This document shows positions 50,148-58,322 of a stretch of DNA of 64,000 nucleotides, in pieces. The notes beneath the pieces are model-generated. The model saw nothing but the letters and a program-made list of their open reading frames with translations, was not told the origin of the DNA and made no database searches. Each line of letters opens with the position of its first letter. Position 1 is the stretch's first letter. The translations under genes were made by a program, and so were the position numbers. Source of the stretch: a virus; the IMG/VR virus record IMGVR_UViG_3300020469_003050, positions 188,001-252,000 of that record; one strand, 5' to 3'.

Positions 50148-50489
50148 ATGAATATAGAAGAAACAAAACAAAAGATTATAGAGAATCTTAAAGGCGTTCA
50201 CGACCCTGAAATGGATTGTGATGTTTATAATCTTGGATTAATTTACGAAGTAAACGTTGGAGAAATGCCTGATACTAAAAAGTATTGTAATATATTAATG
50301 TCTCTAACCAGTGCTTTTTGTCCTGCCGCGGACATGATAGTAAATGATGTAAAAGGAGCGGCGTTAACAGTAGAGGATGTAATAGATTGTCAAGTAGAAG
50401 TAACGTTTAACCCTGCTTGGACTCCTGACAGATTAACGGAAGACGGTCATGCATATCTAAACTATATGTATTCAGATTATATGGATTAA
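50148..50489 (+). CDS. DUF59/MIP18-family Fe-S assembly-like protein
   Basis: A 113-residue protein of the SufT/PaaD-type DUF59 family, linked to iron-sulfur cluster maturation. The family signature is clear: GVHDPEMDCDVYNLGLIYEV, then the conserved Cys58 in SAFCPAAD, and VEVTFNPAWTPDRLTEDG. In a phage with two radical SAM enzymes and RNR it might help load metal clusters, which is inference. It has almost no leader and no RBS, so the mRNA may be leaderless. Its stop is four bases before uvsW. Confidence 0.83.
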   Translation: MNIEETKQKIIENLKGVHDPEMDCDVYNLGLIYEVNVGEMPDTKKYCNILMSLTSAFCPAADMIVNDVKGAALTVEDVIDCQVEVTFNPAWTPDRLTEDGHAYLNYMYSDYMD

Positions 50490-50492
50490 TAA

Positions 50493-51938
50493 ATGAAAGA
50501 ATGTATCATCAAAATTAAGGACGAAGTAAACATTAAGTTGGAAGGTTTGGATCCTGGTACACGTAGAAAGTGTTCTAATAAACTCAAATTCTTTTTACCA
50601 CATGCTTATCATATGCCAGCTTATAAACTTGGTCGTTGGGATGGTACAGTTAGATTCTGTGATGTTGGTGGTCGTACATTTTTAAATTTACTTGATGATA
50701 TCTTGCCTGTAATTATGGAAGAAGGATATGAAGTAAAGATTGATGATGACCGCCAGTTACACAACCTAGAGTTTACTCAAGTTAAGGAAGATTATTGGGG
50801 TGATGCAGTATGGCCAGCTGGACACATACAAGAGGGCCAAAACATACGTTTAAGAGACTATCAGGTAGATATAGTCAATAAGTTCATAGAACACCCTCAA
50901 TGCTTACAAGAGGTCGCCACAGGCGCAGGAAAGACGATAATAACTGCTACTTTATCTAGTCTAGTAGAACAATATGGACGTAGTATAGTTATTGTGCCAA
51001 ATAAAGATTTAGTTAGGCAGACATTTGAAGATTATGAAAACTGTGGATTAGATGTAGGTGTATATTTTGGTGATAAAAAAGATATCGGTAAAACACATAC
51101 AATCTGTACTTGGCAAAGTTTGAATTCATTATTAAAAAGAAGTAAAGCCGGAGAGGCTAATATACAAGATTTTATTGAAGACGTAATCTGTGTTATGGTT
51201 GATGAGGTTCATCAGGCAAAGGCAGATGTATTGAAAGATTTACTTACAGGTGTTTTTGCTAATATGCCAATTCGTTGGGGACTAACGGGAACGATACCAA
51301 AGAGTGATTGGGAATCAGCTTCATTAAGAAGTTCTTTAGGAGAAGTTATTCATAAACTTGCGGCTAAAGAATTACAAGACCAAGGAGTACTTGCTAAATG
51401 TCATGTCAATATTGTACAGACGGCAGAAACGGCAGAATATGGGGATTATCAGAGTGAACTAAAGTTTTTATTAGAAGATAAAAAACGTATGCAGTATGTG
51501 TCAAATATGATTAGAGATATAGCTAAATCAGGTAACACATTGGTTCTAACTGGTAGAATTAGTAACGGAAATATGTTACAGGAACTATTAGACGGTTCTG
51601 AATTCGTTCAGGGATCAATGAAAGTAGTTGATAGAAAAGATGCATACGATGAAATAAATCAAGCAACTAACTCAATAACTATTGCGACTTACGGTGTCGC
51701 CGCAGTGGGAATTAATATTCCAAGAATATTTAATCTGGTTTTGCTTGAGCCAGGCAAAAGTTTTGTAAGAGTAATACAATCAATAGGACGAGGTGTACGT
51801 ATTGCAAAAGATAAAGATTTTGTTAATGTTTGGGATGTAACTAGCAGATGTAAATTTAGTAGACGCCATTTAACAGAACGTAAAAAATATTATAAGGATG
51901 CTCAGTATCCTTTTACAATAGATAAGGTAAATTACTAA
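50493..51938 (+). CDS. uvsW: Helicase UvsW
   Basis: SF2 branch-migration helicase that processes R-loops and recombination intermediates. The N-terminal DNA-binding domain precedes the Q-motif region RLRDYQVDIVNKF. Walker A is ATGAGKT (142-148), the DExH box DEVH (237-240), then GLTGTIP, and C-terminal motif VI SIGRGVRI. At 481 residues it is near T4 UvsW (503). It follows the DUF59 gene. Confidence 0.93.
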   Translation: MKECIIKIKDEVNIKLEGLDPGTRRKCSNKLKFFLPHAYHMPAYKLGRWDGTVRFCDVGGRTFLNLLDDILPVIMEEGYEVKIDDDRQLHNLEFTQVKEDYWGDAVWPAGHIQEGQNIRLRDYQVDIVNKFIEHPQCLQEVATGAGKTIITATLSSLVEQYGRSIVIVPNKDLVRQTFEDYENCGLDVGVYFGDKKDIGKTHTICTWQSLNSLLKRSKAGEANIQDFIEDVICVMVDEVHQAKADVLKDLLTGVFANMPIRWGLTGTIPKSDWESASLRSSLGEVIHKLAAKELQDQGVLAKCHVNIVQTAETAEYGDYQSELKFLLEDKKRMQYVSNMIRDIAKSGNTLVLTGRISNGNMLQELLDGSEFVQGSMKVVDRKDAYDEINQATNSITIATYGVAAVGINIPRIFNLVLLEPGKSFVRVIQSIGRGVRIAKDKDFVNVWDVTSRCKFSRRHLTERKKYYKDAQYPFTIDKVNY

Positions 51939-52441
51939 TGAAAATTTTAACACCAGAAAACATATGTTATGAAATGAATTCTCTTCCAGAAAACGAGATT
52001 GAAGACATAAGATATTGTGTAATGGATGTAACGGATAAGAATGAACCAGATTTCTTTTTTATACCGTTAGTATTCATTGAAACATTTAACGCACCTAGTA
52101 TTAACTTAAGTATAGGTCCTTGGACAATAGAAATGCCAATCGATTGGAATATTCTTATTGGGGATCCAGATATGGGACAACTAGAATTTATTCCATTAAC
52201 AAGTATTAATGAAAGACCTTTTCAAACTATCTTGACAAATCCTCTCGCAGGCTTTACAATGGGATGGGAAGACATAAAAGTAAACAATGTATTTGCAGAT
52301 GTAAAATGGTTTTTTCCAAAACTCAAATATGGTCATATATTAGTTATACCATTAGAGCATGGACCAAAACCAAAGTGTGCATATTTTGTAAAAGACTTGA
52401 ATAGAATACCAGACGTATTAAACAGTTATGACTTTTTTTAA
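51938..52441 (+). CDS. Conserved-looking hypothetical protein after uvsW
   Basis: A 167-residue beta-rich acidic protein. Notable are FIETFNAPSINLSIGPW, MPIDWNILIGDP and a near C-terminal FPKLKYGHILVIPLEHGPKPKC. I recall such proteins next to replication genes in marine T4-like phages without a known role. It has no sigma-factor (gp55) helix-turn-helix pattern. It overlaps the uvsW stop by one base. Confidence 0.68.
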   Translation: MKILTPENICYEMNSLPENEIEDIRYCVMDVTDKNEPDFFFIPLVFIETFNAPSINLSIGPWTIEMPIDWNILIGDPDMGQLEFIPLTSINERPFQTILTNPLAGFTMGWEDIKVNNVFADVKWFFPKLKYGHILVIPLEHGPKPKCAYFVKDLNRIPDVLNSYDFF

Positions 52442-52451
52442 GGAGTAAACA

Positions 52452-52934
52452 ATGGCAGAAAAAATACCATTAAAAGAAATTCTCGGTGCAATGGATCGCC
52501 GTGATTTTAATTGGTATTCGAATCTTGATGATGAGAAAAAGAAACAATTTTCAAGTTGGTTATTTCTCAGATATGCAAGTAGTGCCAAAGGTAAAGATAA
52601 AGATGAAGTTCTGTTGAATACAAACGAATTTGTAAACAAGTATTATAAAGATTTATATAAGCATGAAGACTTGATGTGGAAGTTATTTTGCTTAACATCT
52701 ACAGGAAAAAATCAATTCCATGAGTATATAAAACCGCCAAACTCACGTATCAAGACAGATACAATATCTCAGTTTATATCACAAACATATCCTCACATGA
52801 AAGGTGATGAAATTGAATTGTTTAGACAGTTGAATTCTGATGATGATATAAAACAAATGGCAAGAGATACTGGAATGACTGATAAAGAGTTTGATGAAAT
52901 TTTTGGTAAAACGAAAAAAAGGAAAAAGAAATGA
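52452..52934 (+). CDS. 62: Clamp-loader small subunit candidate (gp62-like)
   Basis: 160 residues, helical. The pattern DRRDFNWYSNLDDEKKKQFSS, then NEFVNKYYKDLYKHEDLMWKLFC, and the C-terminal DEIELFRQLNSDDDIKQMARD resembles proteins annotated in marine T4-like phages as the gp62 clamp-loader subunit. Similarity to T4 gp62 itself is too weak to see by eye, and the partner gp44 is outside the window. RBS AAGGAG. The name is therefore tentative. Confidence 0.5.
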   Translation: MAEKIPLKEILGAMDRRDFNWYSNLDDEKKKQFSSWLFLRYASSAKGKDKDEVLLNTNEFVNKYYKDLYKHEDLMWKLFCLTSTGKNQFHEYIKPPNSRIKTDTISQFISQTYPHMKGDEIELFRQLNSDDDIKQMARDTGMTDKEFDEIFGKTKKRKKK

Positions 52935-53161
52935 CAAATGACGAACTAGTAACAACAATTAAAATACTCGTAAGTGAAATCGAGGTACAAAAATTAAGAA
53001 TTCAACCACATGACACTGGTCACATACATACTACTATCGGCGTATTAGAGGATAGAGTAGAAGAACTTTTAAATGAAGTTAAGACAGGTGTTAATATGTT
53101 TTCTTCATCTACCTATGTAGGTGTAGAAAATGGAAAATACGTAGGCGTTAAAGATGTTTAG
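52931..53161 (+). CDS. Small hypothetical protein before tRNA
   Basis: 76 residues, overlapping the previous gene by four bases and ending 15 bases before the tRNA. It is helical with a short VGVENGKYVGVKD tail. Unknown function. Confidence 0.62.
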   Translation: MTNDELVTTIKILVSEIEVQKLRIQPHDTGHIHTTIGVLEDRVEELLNEVKTGVNMFSSSTYVGVENGKYVGVKDV

Positions 53162-53175
53162 TGGTTGAGATAAAC

Positions 53176-53252
53176 GGACCCGTAGTTCAGCTGGATAGAA
53201 CGCCTGTCTACGAAACAGGAGGTCAGAGGTTCGAATCCTCTCGGGTCCGCCA
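53176..53252 (+). tRNA. tRNA-Arg (anticodon ACG)
   Basis: A full cloverleaf can be drawn: acceptor GGACCCG/CGGGTCC (53176-53182 with 53242-53248), D-stem GTTC/GAAC, anticodon stem CCTGT/ACAGG with loop CTACGAA, T-stem AGAGG/CCTCT around TTCGAAT, discriminator G and encoded CCA. The anticodon ACG needs A-to-I editing by host TadA to read CGT/CGC/CGA. CGT is the commonest Arg codon in the capsid and fibre genes here. It lies inside an operon and has no promoter of its own. Confidence 0.96.
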
Positions 53253-53265
53253 GAAAGAGAAGTCT

Positions 53266-53937
53266 ATGTTTGAATGTAAATTTTGTGGAAAAAGTTTTAA
53301 GAGAGAAAAGACTCTTATTGCCCATATGTGCGAACAGAAAAGAAGATTTACAAACAAAGATTCAAAATATGTAAGATTAGGATTTCTTGCATATAATCGT
53401 TTTTATGAAATATCTCAAAGAGGCACAAAACAAAGAACATACGAAGACTTTTCTAAAAGCAATTATTATACTGCATTTACAAAGTTTGGTAAATATATTA
53501 TAGAAGTAAATGCTATAGACCCAGAAAAGTTTATAGATTTTGTTATAACAAGCGGCGTAAAGCTGGATAAATGGTGTTCTGATACTGTTTATGAAACTTA
53601 TATCAGAGAACTAAATAAAAAAGAGACAGCCGAACGTGCAGTTGAAAGAGGCATCTTATTGATGCAACAATGGGGAATGGAAAATGATAGACCGTTTAAT
53701 GTATTCTTTAGGGAGATTAGTAAGCCACGTGCTATACACTGGATCAAATCCGGACGCATTAGCCCTTGGATTATTTTTAATTCTATGTCTGGTACTGAAC
53801 TTTTAAATAGTTTCAATGACCATGAGTTAAATTTGATTAATGAATATCTTGAGCCTACTTTCTGGACAAGAAAGTTTGAGGTCAGAAAAGACGATGTTAT
53901 TTTTGTAAAAGAGATTCTAGAGAAAGCAGGTATTTAA
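53266..53937 (+). CDS. Zinc-finger protein of unknown function
   Basis: Start at 53266, just after the tRNA; the longer frame upstream reads through the tRNA and is rejected. The 223-residue protein opens with a C2HC-type finger (C4-x2-C7 ... H20-x-C22, CKFCGKSFKREKTLIAHMC), followed by a helical domain with Trp/Arg-rich segments (RAIHWIKSGRISPWIIFNSMSG). Nucleic-acid binding is likely. I recall related marine phage proteins, function not established. Confidence 0.75.
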   Translation: MFECKFCGKSFKREKTLIAHMCEQKRRFTNKDSKYVRLGFLAYNRFYEISQRGTKQRTYEDFSKSNYYTAFTKFGKYIIEVNAIDPEKFIDFVITSGVKLDKWCSDTVYETYIRELNKKETAERAVERGILLMQQWGMENDRPFNVFFREISKPRAIHWIKSGRISPWIIFNSMSGTELLNSFNDHELNLINEYLEPTFWTRKFEVRKDDVIFVKEILEKAGI

Positions 53938-53938
53938 A

Positions 53939-54112
53939 ATGAGTGAAGACATTACAAAAAGAATTGAACAAGTAGAAAAAAAGGTAGATAAATTACAAAA
54001 AAGTTTAGATGAACTAAATGCAAAGCTAAGTAAACATATAGAGTTCATTGACAACACATACGAAGGATTAAGAAATCCTATCGATGCGGCTAAAAGATTT
54101 TTACGGAGATAA
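53939..54112 (+). CDS. 57-residue coiled-coil peptide
   Basis: Short gene starting one base after the zinc-finger stop. The product is a single heptad coiled coil (residues 4-34, RIEQVEKKVDKLQKSLDEL) with a basic end (DAAKRFLRR). It is probably an oligomerisation or accessory factor. Ends two bases before the AbrB-like start. Confidence 0.68.
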   Translation: MSEDITKRIEQVEKKVDKLQKSLDELNAKLSKHIEFIDNTYEGLRNPIDAAKRFLRR

Positions 54113-54113
54113 T

Positions 54114-54317
54114 ATGGCAACTAAAAAGGTAACAAAAGCGACTTCAAGGATAGTAGAAATACAGGAAGATCCTGATACAAAGGAATGTTATTTTGTTCTA
54201 CCACAAGACGTTATTAGAAGTCTAGGTTGGAGTGACGATGATGAGTTGGAATGGATTGAAAATCCTGACAAAAGTTGGTCTCTTAAAAAAGTTAAAGAGG
54301 ACAAAAATGACAAGTAA
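54114..54317 (+). CDS. AbrB/MazE-like small DNA-binding protein
   Basis: Start at 54114 (GGAG upstream), not the ATG at 54084, which lies inside the previous gene. The 67-residue product has the swapped-hairpin pattern: VEIQEDPDTKECYFVLPQDV then IRSLGWSDDDELEWIE and KSWSLKKV. AbrB-like proteins are DNA-binding regulators or antitoxins; no toxin partner is evident next to it. Probably a transcription modulator. Confidence 0.62.
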   Translation: MATKKVTKATSRIVEIQEDPDTKECYFVLPQDVIRSLGWSDDDELEWIENPDKSWSLKKVKEDKNDK

Positions 54318-54828
54318 AGAAAAATATATCTATGAAAGCCCAGATGGAGGAAAAACTGTGACTAGAAGAAAGTTTGGAGAAACTGAAAAAGAATTATTAG
54401 AAGAATATAACGAAATACAAACTTGGAAAAAAGAAGAAGACAACCACTTAACATTAGATATGGGTGATAGTTTAGATTTAGATGTTTCTAACTCAACTAC
54501 TATAACAACTACTATGCATGACACATTGTCTGTGGCAGGTGATTACACATATACAACATCGCCTTCTACTTTGACATTAGGTGGAAGTGGATATCAGTTT
54601 GAAGATGTAGAACCAGATTTACATGTGACAGTCAATGGCGAAGAAAGAAAAATGAGCGAAGTAATTGAACAAGTAGATAGCATTTCAAAAAGATTAAAAG
54701 TTTTAGAAAAGCCTGATGAAAAAACTTTAGAAAAATATAAAGTACTTGCAGATATATATGAACAATATAAAATTGCAGATGCATTTCTAAATTCTCCTGG
54801 ACCGGAGGACGATGATGAAAACCATTGA
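54307..54828 (+). CDS. Hypothetical protein with acidic helix and beta core
   Basis: Start at 54307, overlapping the AbrB-like gene by 11 bases; the longer frame from 54232 lies in another gene. A 173-residue protein: N-terminal KYIYESPDGGKTVTRRKFG, a Ser/Thr-rich central stretch (SNSTTITTTMHDTLSVAGDY), C-terminal coiled coil and a PGPEDDDENH tail. Unknown function. It overlaps the PRTase start. Confidence 0.6.
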   Translation: MTSKEKYIYESPDGGKTVTRRKFGETEKELLEEYNEIQTWKKEEDNHLTLDMGDSLDLDVSNSTTITTTMHDTLSVAGDYTYTTSPSTLTLGGSGYQFEDVEPDLHVTVNGEERKMSEVIEQVDSISKRLKVLEKPDEKTLEKYKVLADIYEQYKIADAFLNSPGPEDDDENH

Positions 54829-55315
54829 TTATGATTGGATTAAAGTAGATAAAGCTATTCAACATATAGCAATGCAAATGTATCAAAGTGAATGGAGACC
54901 GGATTATATTGTTGGTATAACTAGAGGTGGATTAATACCAGCAGTTATGTTATCTCATATGACTAATATTCCAATGCATACACTTTCAATACAACTTGGT
55001 ACAGAAGGACTTGAAGAAAATACAGAAAGTAATTGTTGGATGGCAGAAGATGCCTTTGGTTACAAAGATAAACAAAAAAATATATTAGTTATTGATGATA
55101 TTAATCGTGGCGGTGATGCTCTTGCATGGCTTATGAATGATTGGAAAGAAGGTTGCTTACCCAATGATACATTAACTTGGGAAAGTGTTTGGCACAATAA
55201 TGTTAAGTTTGCTTCACTTATTATGGATCCAAATTCTATTGTTGATACTGATTACTACTATGAAGAATTATATTCAGAAGACGAAAATTGGGTAACATTT
55301 CCGTGGGAAAAATAG
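54815..55315 (+). CDS. Phosphoribosyltransferase-like protein
   Basis: PRTase fold: VGITRGGLIPAVMLSHM (substrate side) and the PRPP-binding signature NILVIDDINRGGDAL (about 90-104). The length of 166 residues fits xanthine/hypoxanthine-type PRTases. ATG 54815 is preferred over 54812 because it gives a 6-base spacer from GGAGG. It may salvage purines or act as a nicotinamide/nucleobase enzyme; the exact base is unknown. It overlaps the next gene. Confidence 0.82.
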   Translation: MKTIDYDWIKVDKAIQHIAMQMYQSEWRPDYIVGITRGGLIPAVMLSHMTNIPMHTLSIQLGTEGLEENTESNCWMAEDAFGYKDKQKNILVIDDINRGGDALAWLMNDWKEGCLPNDTLTWESVWHNNVKFASLIMDPNSIVDTDYYYEELYSEDENWVTFPWEK

Positions 55316-56082
55316 ACGTATTACCACAAAAAACTTACTTGCTAGAATACTTTGCTGGAACATATGGAGACTATATATCAGGTCTTATATCATATTCAGT
55401 AAAAGGGTTTTATGATGATTATGAGTTAAAAGACCAATGGAGATATTGGTCTGTTGATTATGCTTTAGTAAAAAGAAATAGATATTCGCTAAGTTTAAGA
55501 GGTGGTGGATATGAGTTTGTAGAAAAGTATAATGAGTTTATGCTTTCACGTATGATAGAAGATTTTCGCCCTCACTTTGACGAAATGAAACCAACTAAAG
55601 TCTTATTCAATACACACCCAAGACTTGTACAGAACAGACAACCAAATAGCAAAGAACATTATAGAACACTTGTAAATGATTTTACTAAAACAAACACACT
55701 GTTTTTGGCAGTGCCTTTAGAGTTTGAATCTATATTCAAAGTTGCATGTAATGAGTATTATACAAGTAAGATGCATACAGAAAATAATATGGAAAATTTT
55801 TTAGAATTATTTAAACTACATGCAGACAAACAAGCACTTGCTCTAAAAATAATACCCGATGAAAAACGTTTCATGCTACATGATGTAGATGATATTTCAC
55901 CAAAAGATATAGTACAGTTTGGCGATGTTGATAGAGAACGTTTTCTTTATTACCAAGATATGTATAACATGGAAAAGATGGAGTTACTAAATTGGCATAC
56001 TCAACGTCTTTTAAAAAAGACAGAATATAGTAATCCAGAAATAATTAAAGAAATGAAAGACTATGTTAAATCGTTAATGTAG
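55288..56082 (+). CDS. Hypothetical protein, 264 residues
   Basis: Start ATG 55288 lies inside the PRTase gene; GTG 55303 is an alternative. The protein has an N-terminal TYLLEYFAGTYGDYISGLIS segment that could be a degenerate nucleotide- or PAPS-binding loop, and a charged helical C-terminus. Sulfotransferase-like architecture is conceivable but no clear signature is present. It ends tail-to-tail with the minus-strand gene at 56061, overlapping by 22 bases. Confidence 0.6.
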   Translation: MGNISVGKIDVLPQKTYLLEYFAGTYGDYISGLISYSVKGFYDDYELKDQWRYWSVDYALVKRNRYSLSLRGGGYEFVEKYNEFMLSRMIEDFRPHFDEMKPTKVLFNTHPRLVQNRQPNSKEHYRTLVNDFTKTNTLFLAVPLEFESIFKVACNEYYTSKMHTENNMENFLELFKLHADKQALALKIIPDEKRFMLHDVDDISPKDIVQFGDVDRERFLYYQDMYNMEKMELLNWHTQRLLKKTEYSNPEIIKEMKDYVKSLM

Positions 56083-57083
56083 TTAGAAAGTAATTTTCTA
56101 TCTACGTAAGGTCTTATATTGTGTGTTTGAAAATCTGAAATCTTATAGTCTATTTCTTGTACATTTAAATTATCAAACTTAAACTGCTTAACATAATCAG
56201 CAAATCCAACATACTCAGTATCATACTTACCATATAGATAGTCTACTTTGATATTAGGATATGCATCTAAGTATCTGTATGGGTCTAATATCTTATTATC
56301 AATATTTAACTTTTTAAATCCCCAACATTTTACCATATGCATAATTGCAACATTAATCATATCTAGCTTTTGTTCTTCAAGGTGTGATGGTCTATTAAAC
56401 CATTTGAAATAAGATTTAATCCAAGGAGAATGTTCCCAAGAATATGTTGCTTGACCGGCTGTAGTTAATACGTTTGTTACTATATCACTTAGATGATATG
56501 CGACACTTAATGCACTACCGGCATGTTTAGAGTCTGCGTATATTATTACGTGCTTGTATTTTTTCTTAACATATTCTCTTATCTGATTACACATCTTTTC
56601 TTGTGTATCGTTCTTTTTACTTACACCTAATACCATTGCACTAGGATATAAAGACTCAGGATATCGTAATGGGTCTTCATTTACAATCAACAAGTCAGTA
56701 TCTAAGTTTACAATTTTCTCACTTACGTTTGTTAGTGGACTTGTCAATCTACCTTCATGTCCTGCATAACTTGTAAAGTGAATTATTAGTTTATCAAAAT
56801 CTTTGTCAGTTTTCTTCCAACACATAGTATAATCTTCACTGACATTTTCAAACTTATCAGTATCATATTGATATACCATGTCGGAATGAATATCCCAACT
56901 ACCTGTTCTTGCTTTTTGGGTGTAAGTATCTACTACATCTTTTTTATAAATCTTAGTGTAGATATCGCTACTTTTTATATTACGTAACTCTATATATTTT
57001 TCATATACTAGTTTTTCGTGTAAAAAGTATAAATCAAGTTCATCGTTTAGGTCTATATCTAAATCGAGTAGTTTAATTTTCAT
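56061..57083 (-). CDS. Alpha/beta-hydrolase-like protein in ACP operon
   Basis: A 340-residue protein. The middle has a fold-typical run: DKLIIHFTSYAGHEGRL, then HVIIYADSKHAGSALSVAYHL, where Ser in ADSKHAG lies where a nucleophile elbow would be, though the usual GxSxG glycines are missing. A thioesterase or acyltransferase working with the adjacent acyl carrier protein is the natural guess. It shares a boundary with the ACP gene (stop/start abut at 57083), so all three minus-strand genes are coupled. The function is inferred only. Confidence 0.55.
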   Translation of the reverse strand: MKIKLLDLDIDLNDELDLYFLHEKLVYEKYIELRNIKSSDIYTKIYKKDVVDTYTQKARTGSWDIHSDMVYQYDTDKFENVSEDYTMCWKKTDKDFDKLIIHFTSYAGHEGRLTSPLTNVSEKIVNLDTDLLIVNEDPLRYPESLYPSAMVLGVSKKNDTQEKMCNQIREYVKKKYKHVIIYADSKHAGSALSVAYHLSDIVTNVLTTAGQATYSWEHSPWIKSYFKWFNRPSHLEEQKLDMINVAIMHMVKCWGFKKLNIDNKILDPYRYLDAYPNIKVDYLYGKYDTEYVGFADYVKQFKFDNLNVQEIDYKISDFQTHNIRPYVDRKLLSNYINDLT

Positions 57084-57319
57084 TAATCATACTCCGCTAG
57101 ATACTCCACTAAATCTTTAACGTTTTTAATTTCGTCTAGTCTTTGGTTGTCTAATTCGATATCTAACTCGTCTTCTAGTGTAACTAGAATTTCAATACTA
57201 TCTAACGAATCAACGCCAATGTCTTTAAATGGTTGACCTGATTCGATAAACTCATCAGTTAGTTCAACCTCTGCCCTGTCAAGTGTAATTTCTTTTAGTG
57301 CCTTTAGTGTTCTGCTCAT
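57083..57319 (-). CDS. Acyl carrier protein
   Basis: A 78-residue ACP from ATG 57319, whose start is next to the stop of the radical SAM gene. The phosphopantetheine site is Ser38 in DIGVDSLDSIEILVTLEDEL, preceded by FIESGQPF and followed by an acidic helix III (VKDLVEYLAEYD). Acidic and the right length. A longer frame to 57430 would overlap the radical SAM gene fully and lacks support. It needs a host phosphopantetheinyl transferase. It carries acyl or other thioester-bound intermediates, here perhaps for a product made with the neighbouring enzymes. Confidence 0.9.
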   Translation of the reverse strand: MSRTLKALKEITLDRAEVELTDEFIESGQPFKDIGVDSLDSIEILVTLEDELDIELDNQRLDEIKNVKDLVEYLAEYD

Positions 57320-57320
57320 T

Positions 57321-58259
57321 TTAATAGCCGCCTTCATTCTCTTTTGTGTGTTCGTAAAATGGTGCAAGTTTGAAGTCTTGTGTAATACGTCCTCTTCTTT
57401 TGCTACCTGGGTCTGGAATACCACCTTCATTGTCAGTATCCCAATTAGTAATTTTTACCCATCTTCCTCTATTTAGAAGTTTATTTCCTTCCTTCAGTGG
57501 GAATAAAATAGTGTTCTTTTCGCTAAACTTATTGTAGTAAGGTACACCGTGAAAGCTCCAAATATAGTCCTCAGAGACATTAAATTGGTCTGCACATAGT
57601 TTTACTAGCCCTTCTAATTTAATGTTACCGTCTTTGTCTTTCTGATATCTACCTAATTGTCCAACGTTTTTAATTCTCATCATTACGTTGTTTATCTTTT
57701 CTTTCTCTATAAGTTCTTTTAATCTTGCTGGTGCTTCATAATTAATCTCTGGAATAATAATAGTACCAGTATTCAAATTCATTTTTCTATCTACGATATT
57801 ACGAAGTGCTTTTAGTTTTTTAGTTGCACAACGTAGTTCATCGATTTGTTCATACCAATCATCGTTATCTACTCCATTCAAACTTAAAGTTACACTACGT
57901 AATCCTGCTTCAATTAAAGTATTTAAATATTTTGGACGTGATAATCTTAATCCATTTGTTACTAAAGTACAACTATGCTTTCTACCATTGGTACGTCCAT
58001 GCTCATATACTGCACGAATAAAATTTGCACAGTTAGGAGACATTGTAGGTTCTGCACCGATAATACGTACAAATGCTCGACCACCAAGCCTATCCATGAA
58101 ATCCTTAAATCTATCTAAGTCCATATCAGGTGGTTCTCTGCTAGGTATATAACAGTTCTTACAAGTCATGTTGCATTTATGCGTGATATCTGCACATATA
58201 TCTACAAACGTATTTTCTTCTGGTTCTGTAATCTCATAATTAAAGAGTTTATGAAGCAT
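57321..58259 (-). CDS. Radical SAM enzyme upstream of ACP
   Basis: Start at 58259 (MLHKLFNYEI), because the late promoter at 58297-58304 leaves no room for the longer frame; AAGG lies upstream. The 312-residue protein has the cluster motif C29-x3-C33-x2-C36 (KCNMTCKNC), a GAEPTMSP loop for SAM, and TLSLNGV. There is no obvious SPASM Cys set at the C-terminus. Family members modify peptides, lipids or cofactors. It forms an operon with ACP and a hydrolase-like gene. Confidence 0.85.
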   Translation of the reverse strand: MLHKLFNYEITEPEENTFVDICADITHKCNMTCKNCYIPSREPPDMDLDRFKDFMDRLGGRAFVRIIGAEPTMSPNCANFIRAVYEHGRTNGRKHSCTLVTNGLRLSRPKYLNTLIEAGLRSVTLSLNGVDNDDWYEQIDELRCATKKLKALRNIVDRKMNLNTGTIIIPEINYEAPARLKELIEKEKINNVMMRIKNVGQLGRYQKDKDGNIKLEGLVKLCADQFNVSEDYIWSFHGVPYYNKFSEKNTILFPLKEGNKLLNRGRWVKITNWDTDNEGGIPDPGSKRRGRITQDFKLAPFYEHTKENEGGY

Positions 58260-58274
58260 ATAGTTTTGTACCTT

Positions 58275-58282
58275 AATAAATA
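58275..58282 (+). promoter_or_regulatory. Candidate + strand late box AATAAATA
   Basis: 7 of 8 match, 41 bases before the dioxygenase gene at 58323. It faces the minus-strand late box 15 bases away, so the two would produce overlapping transcripts. Confidence 0.45.
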
Positions 58283-58296
58283 TGTTTATGTACATC

Positions 58297-58304
58297 TATT
58301 TATC
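58297..58304 (-). promoter_or_regulatory. Late promoter GATAAATA for radical SAM/ACP operon
   Basis: Reverse complement of TATTTATC; 38 bases before the chosen radical SAM start. It places this metabolic operon in the late class, with virion genes. Confidence 0.73.
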
Positions 58305-58322
58305 GTCCCGGGAAATGCGCCA

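Noticed and set aside
53161-53265. N-terminal extension of the zinc-finger gene
   Set aside because: It translates through the tRNA-Arg gene; the ATG at 53266 directly follows the tRNA.
58179-58322. N-terminal extension of the dioxygenase paralogue 1
   Set aside because: Covers the divergent promoter region and codes for an unlikely hydrophobic/aromatic leader; family similarity begins after 58323.
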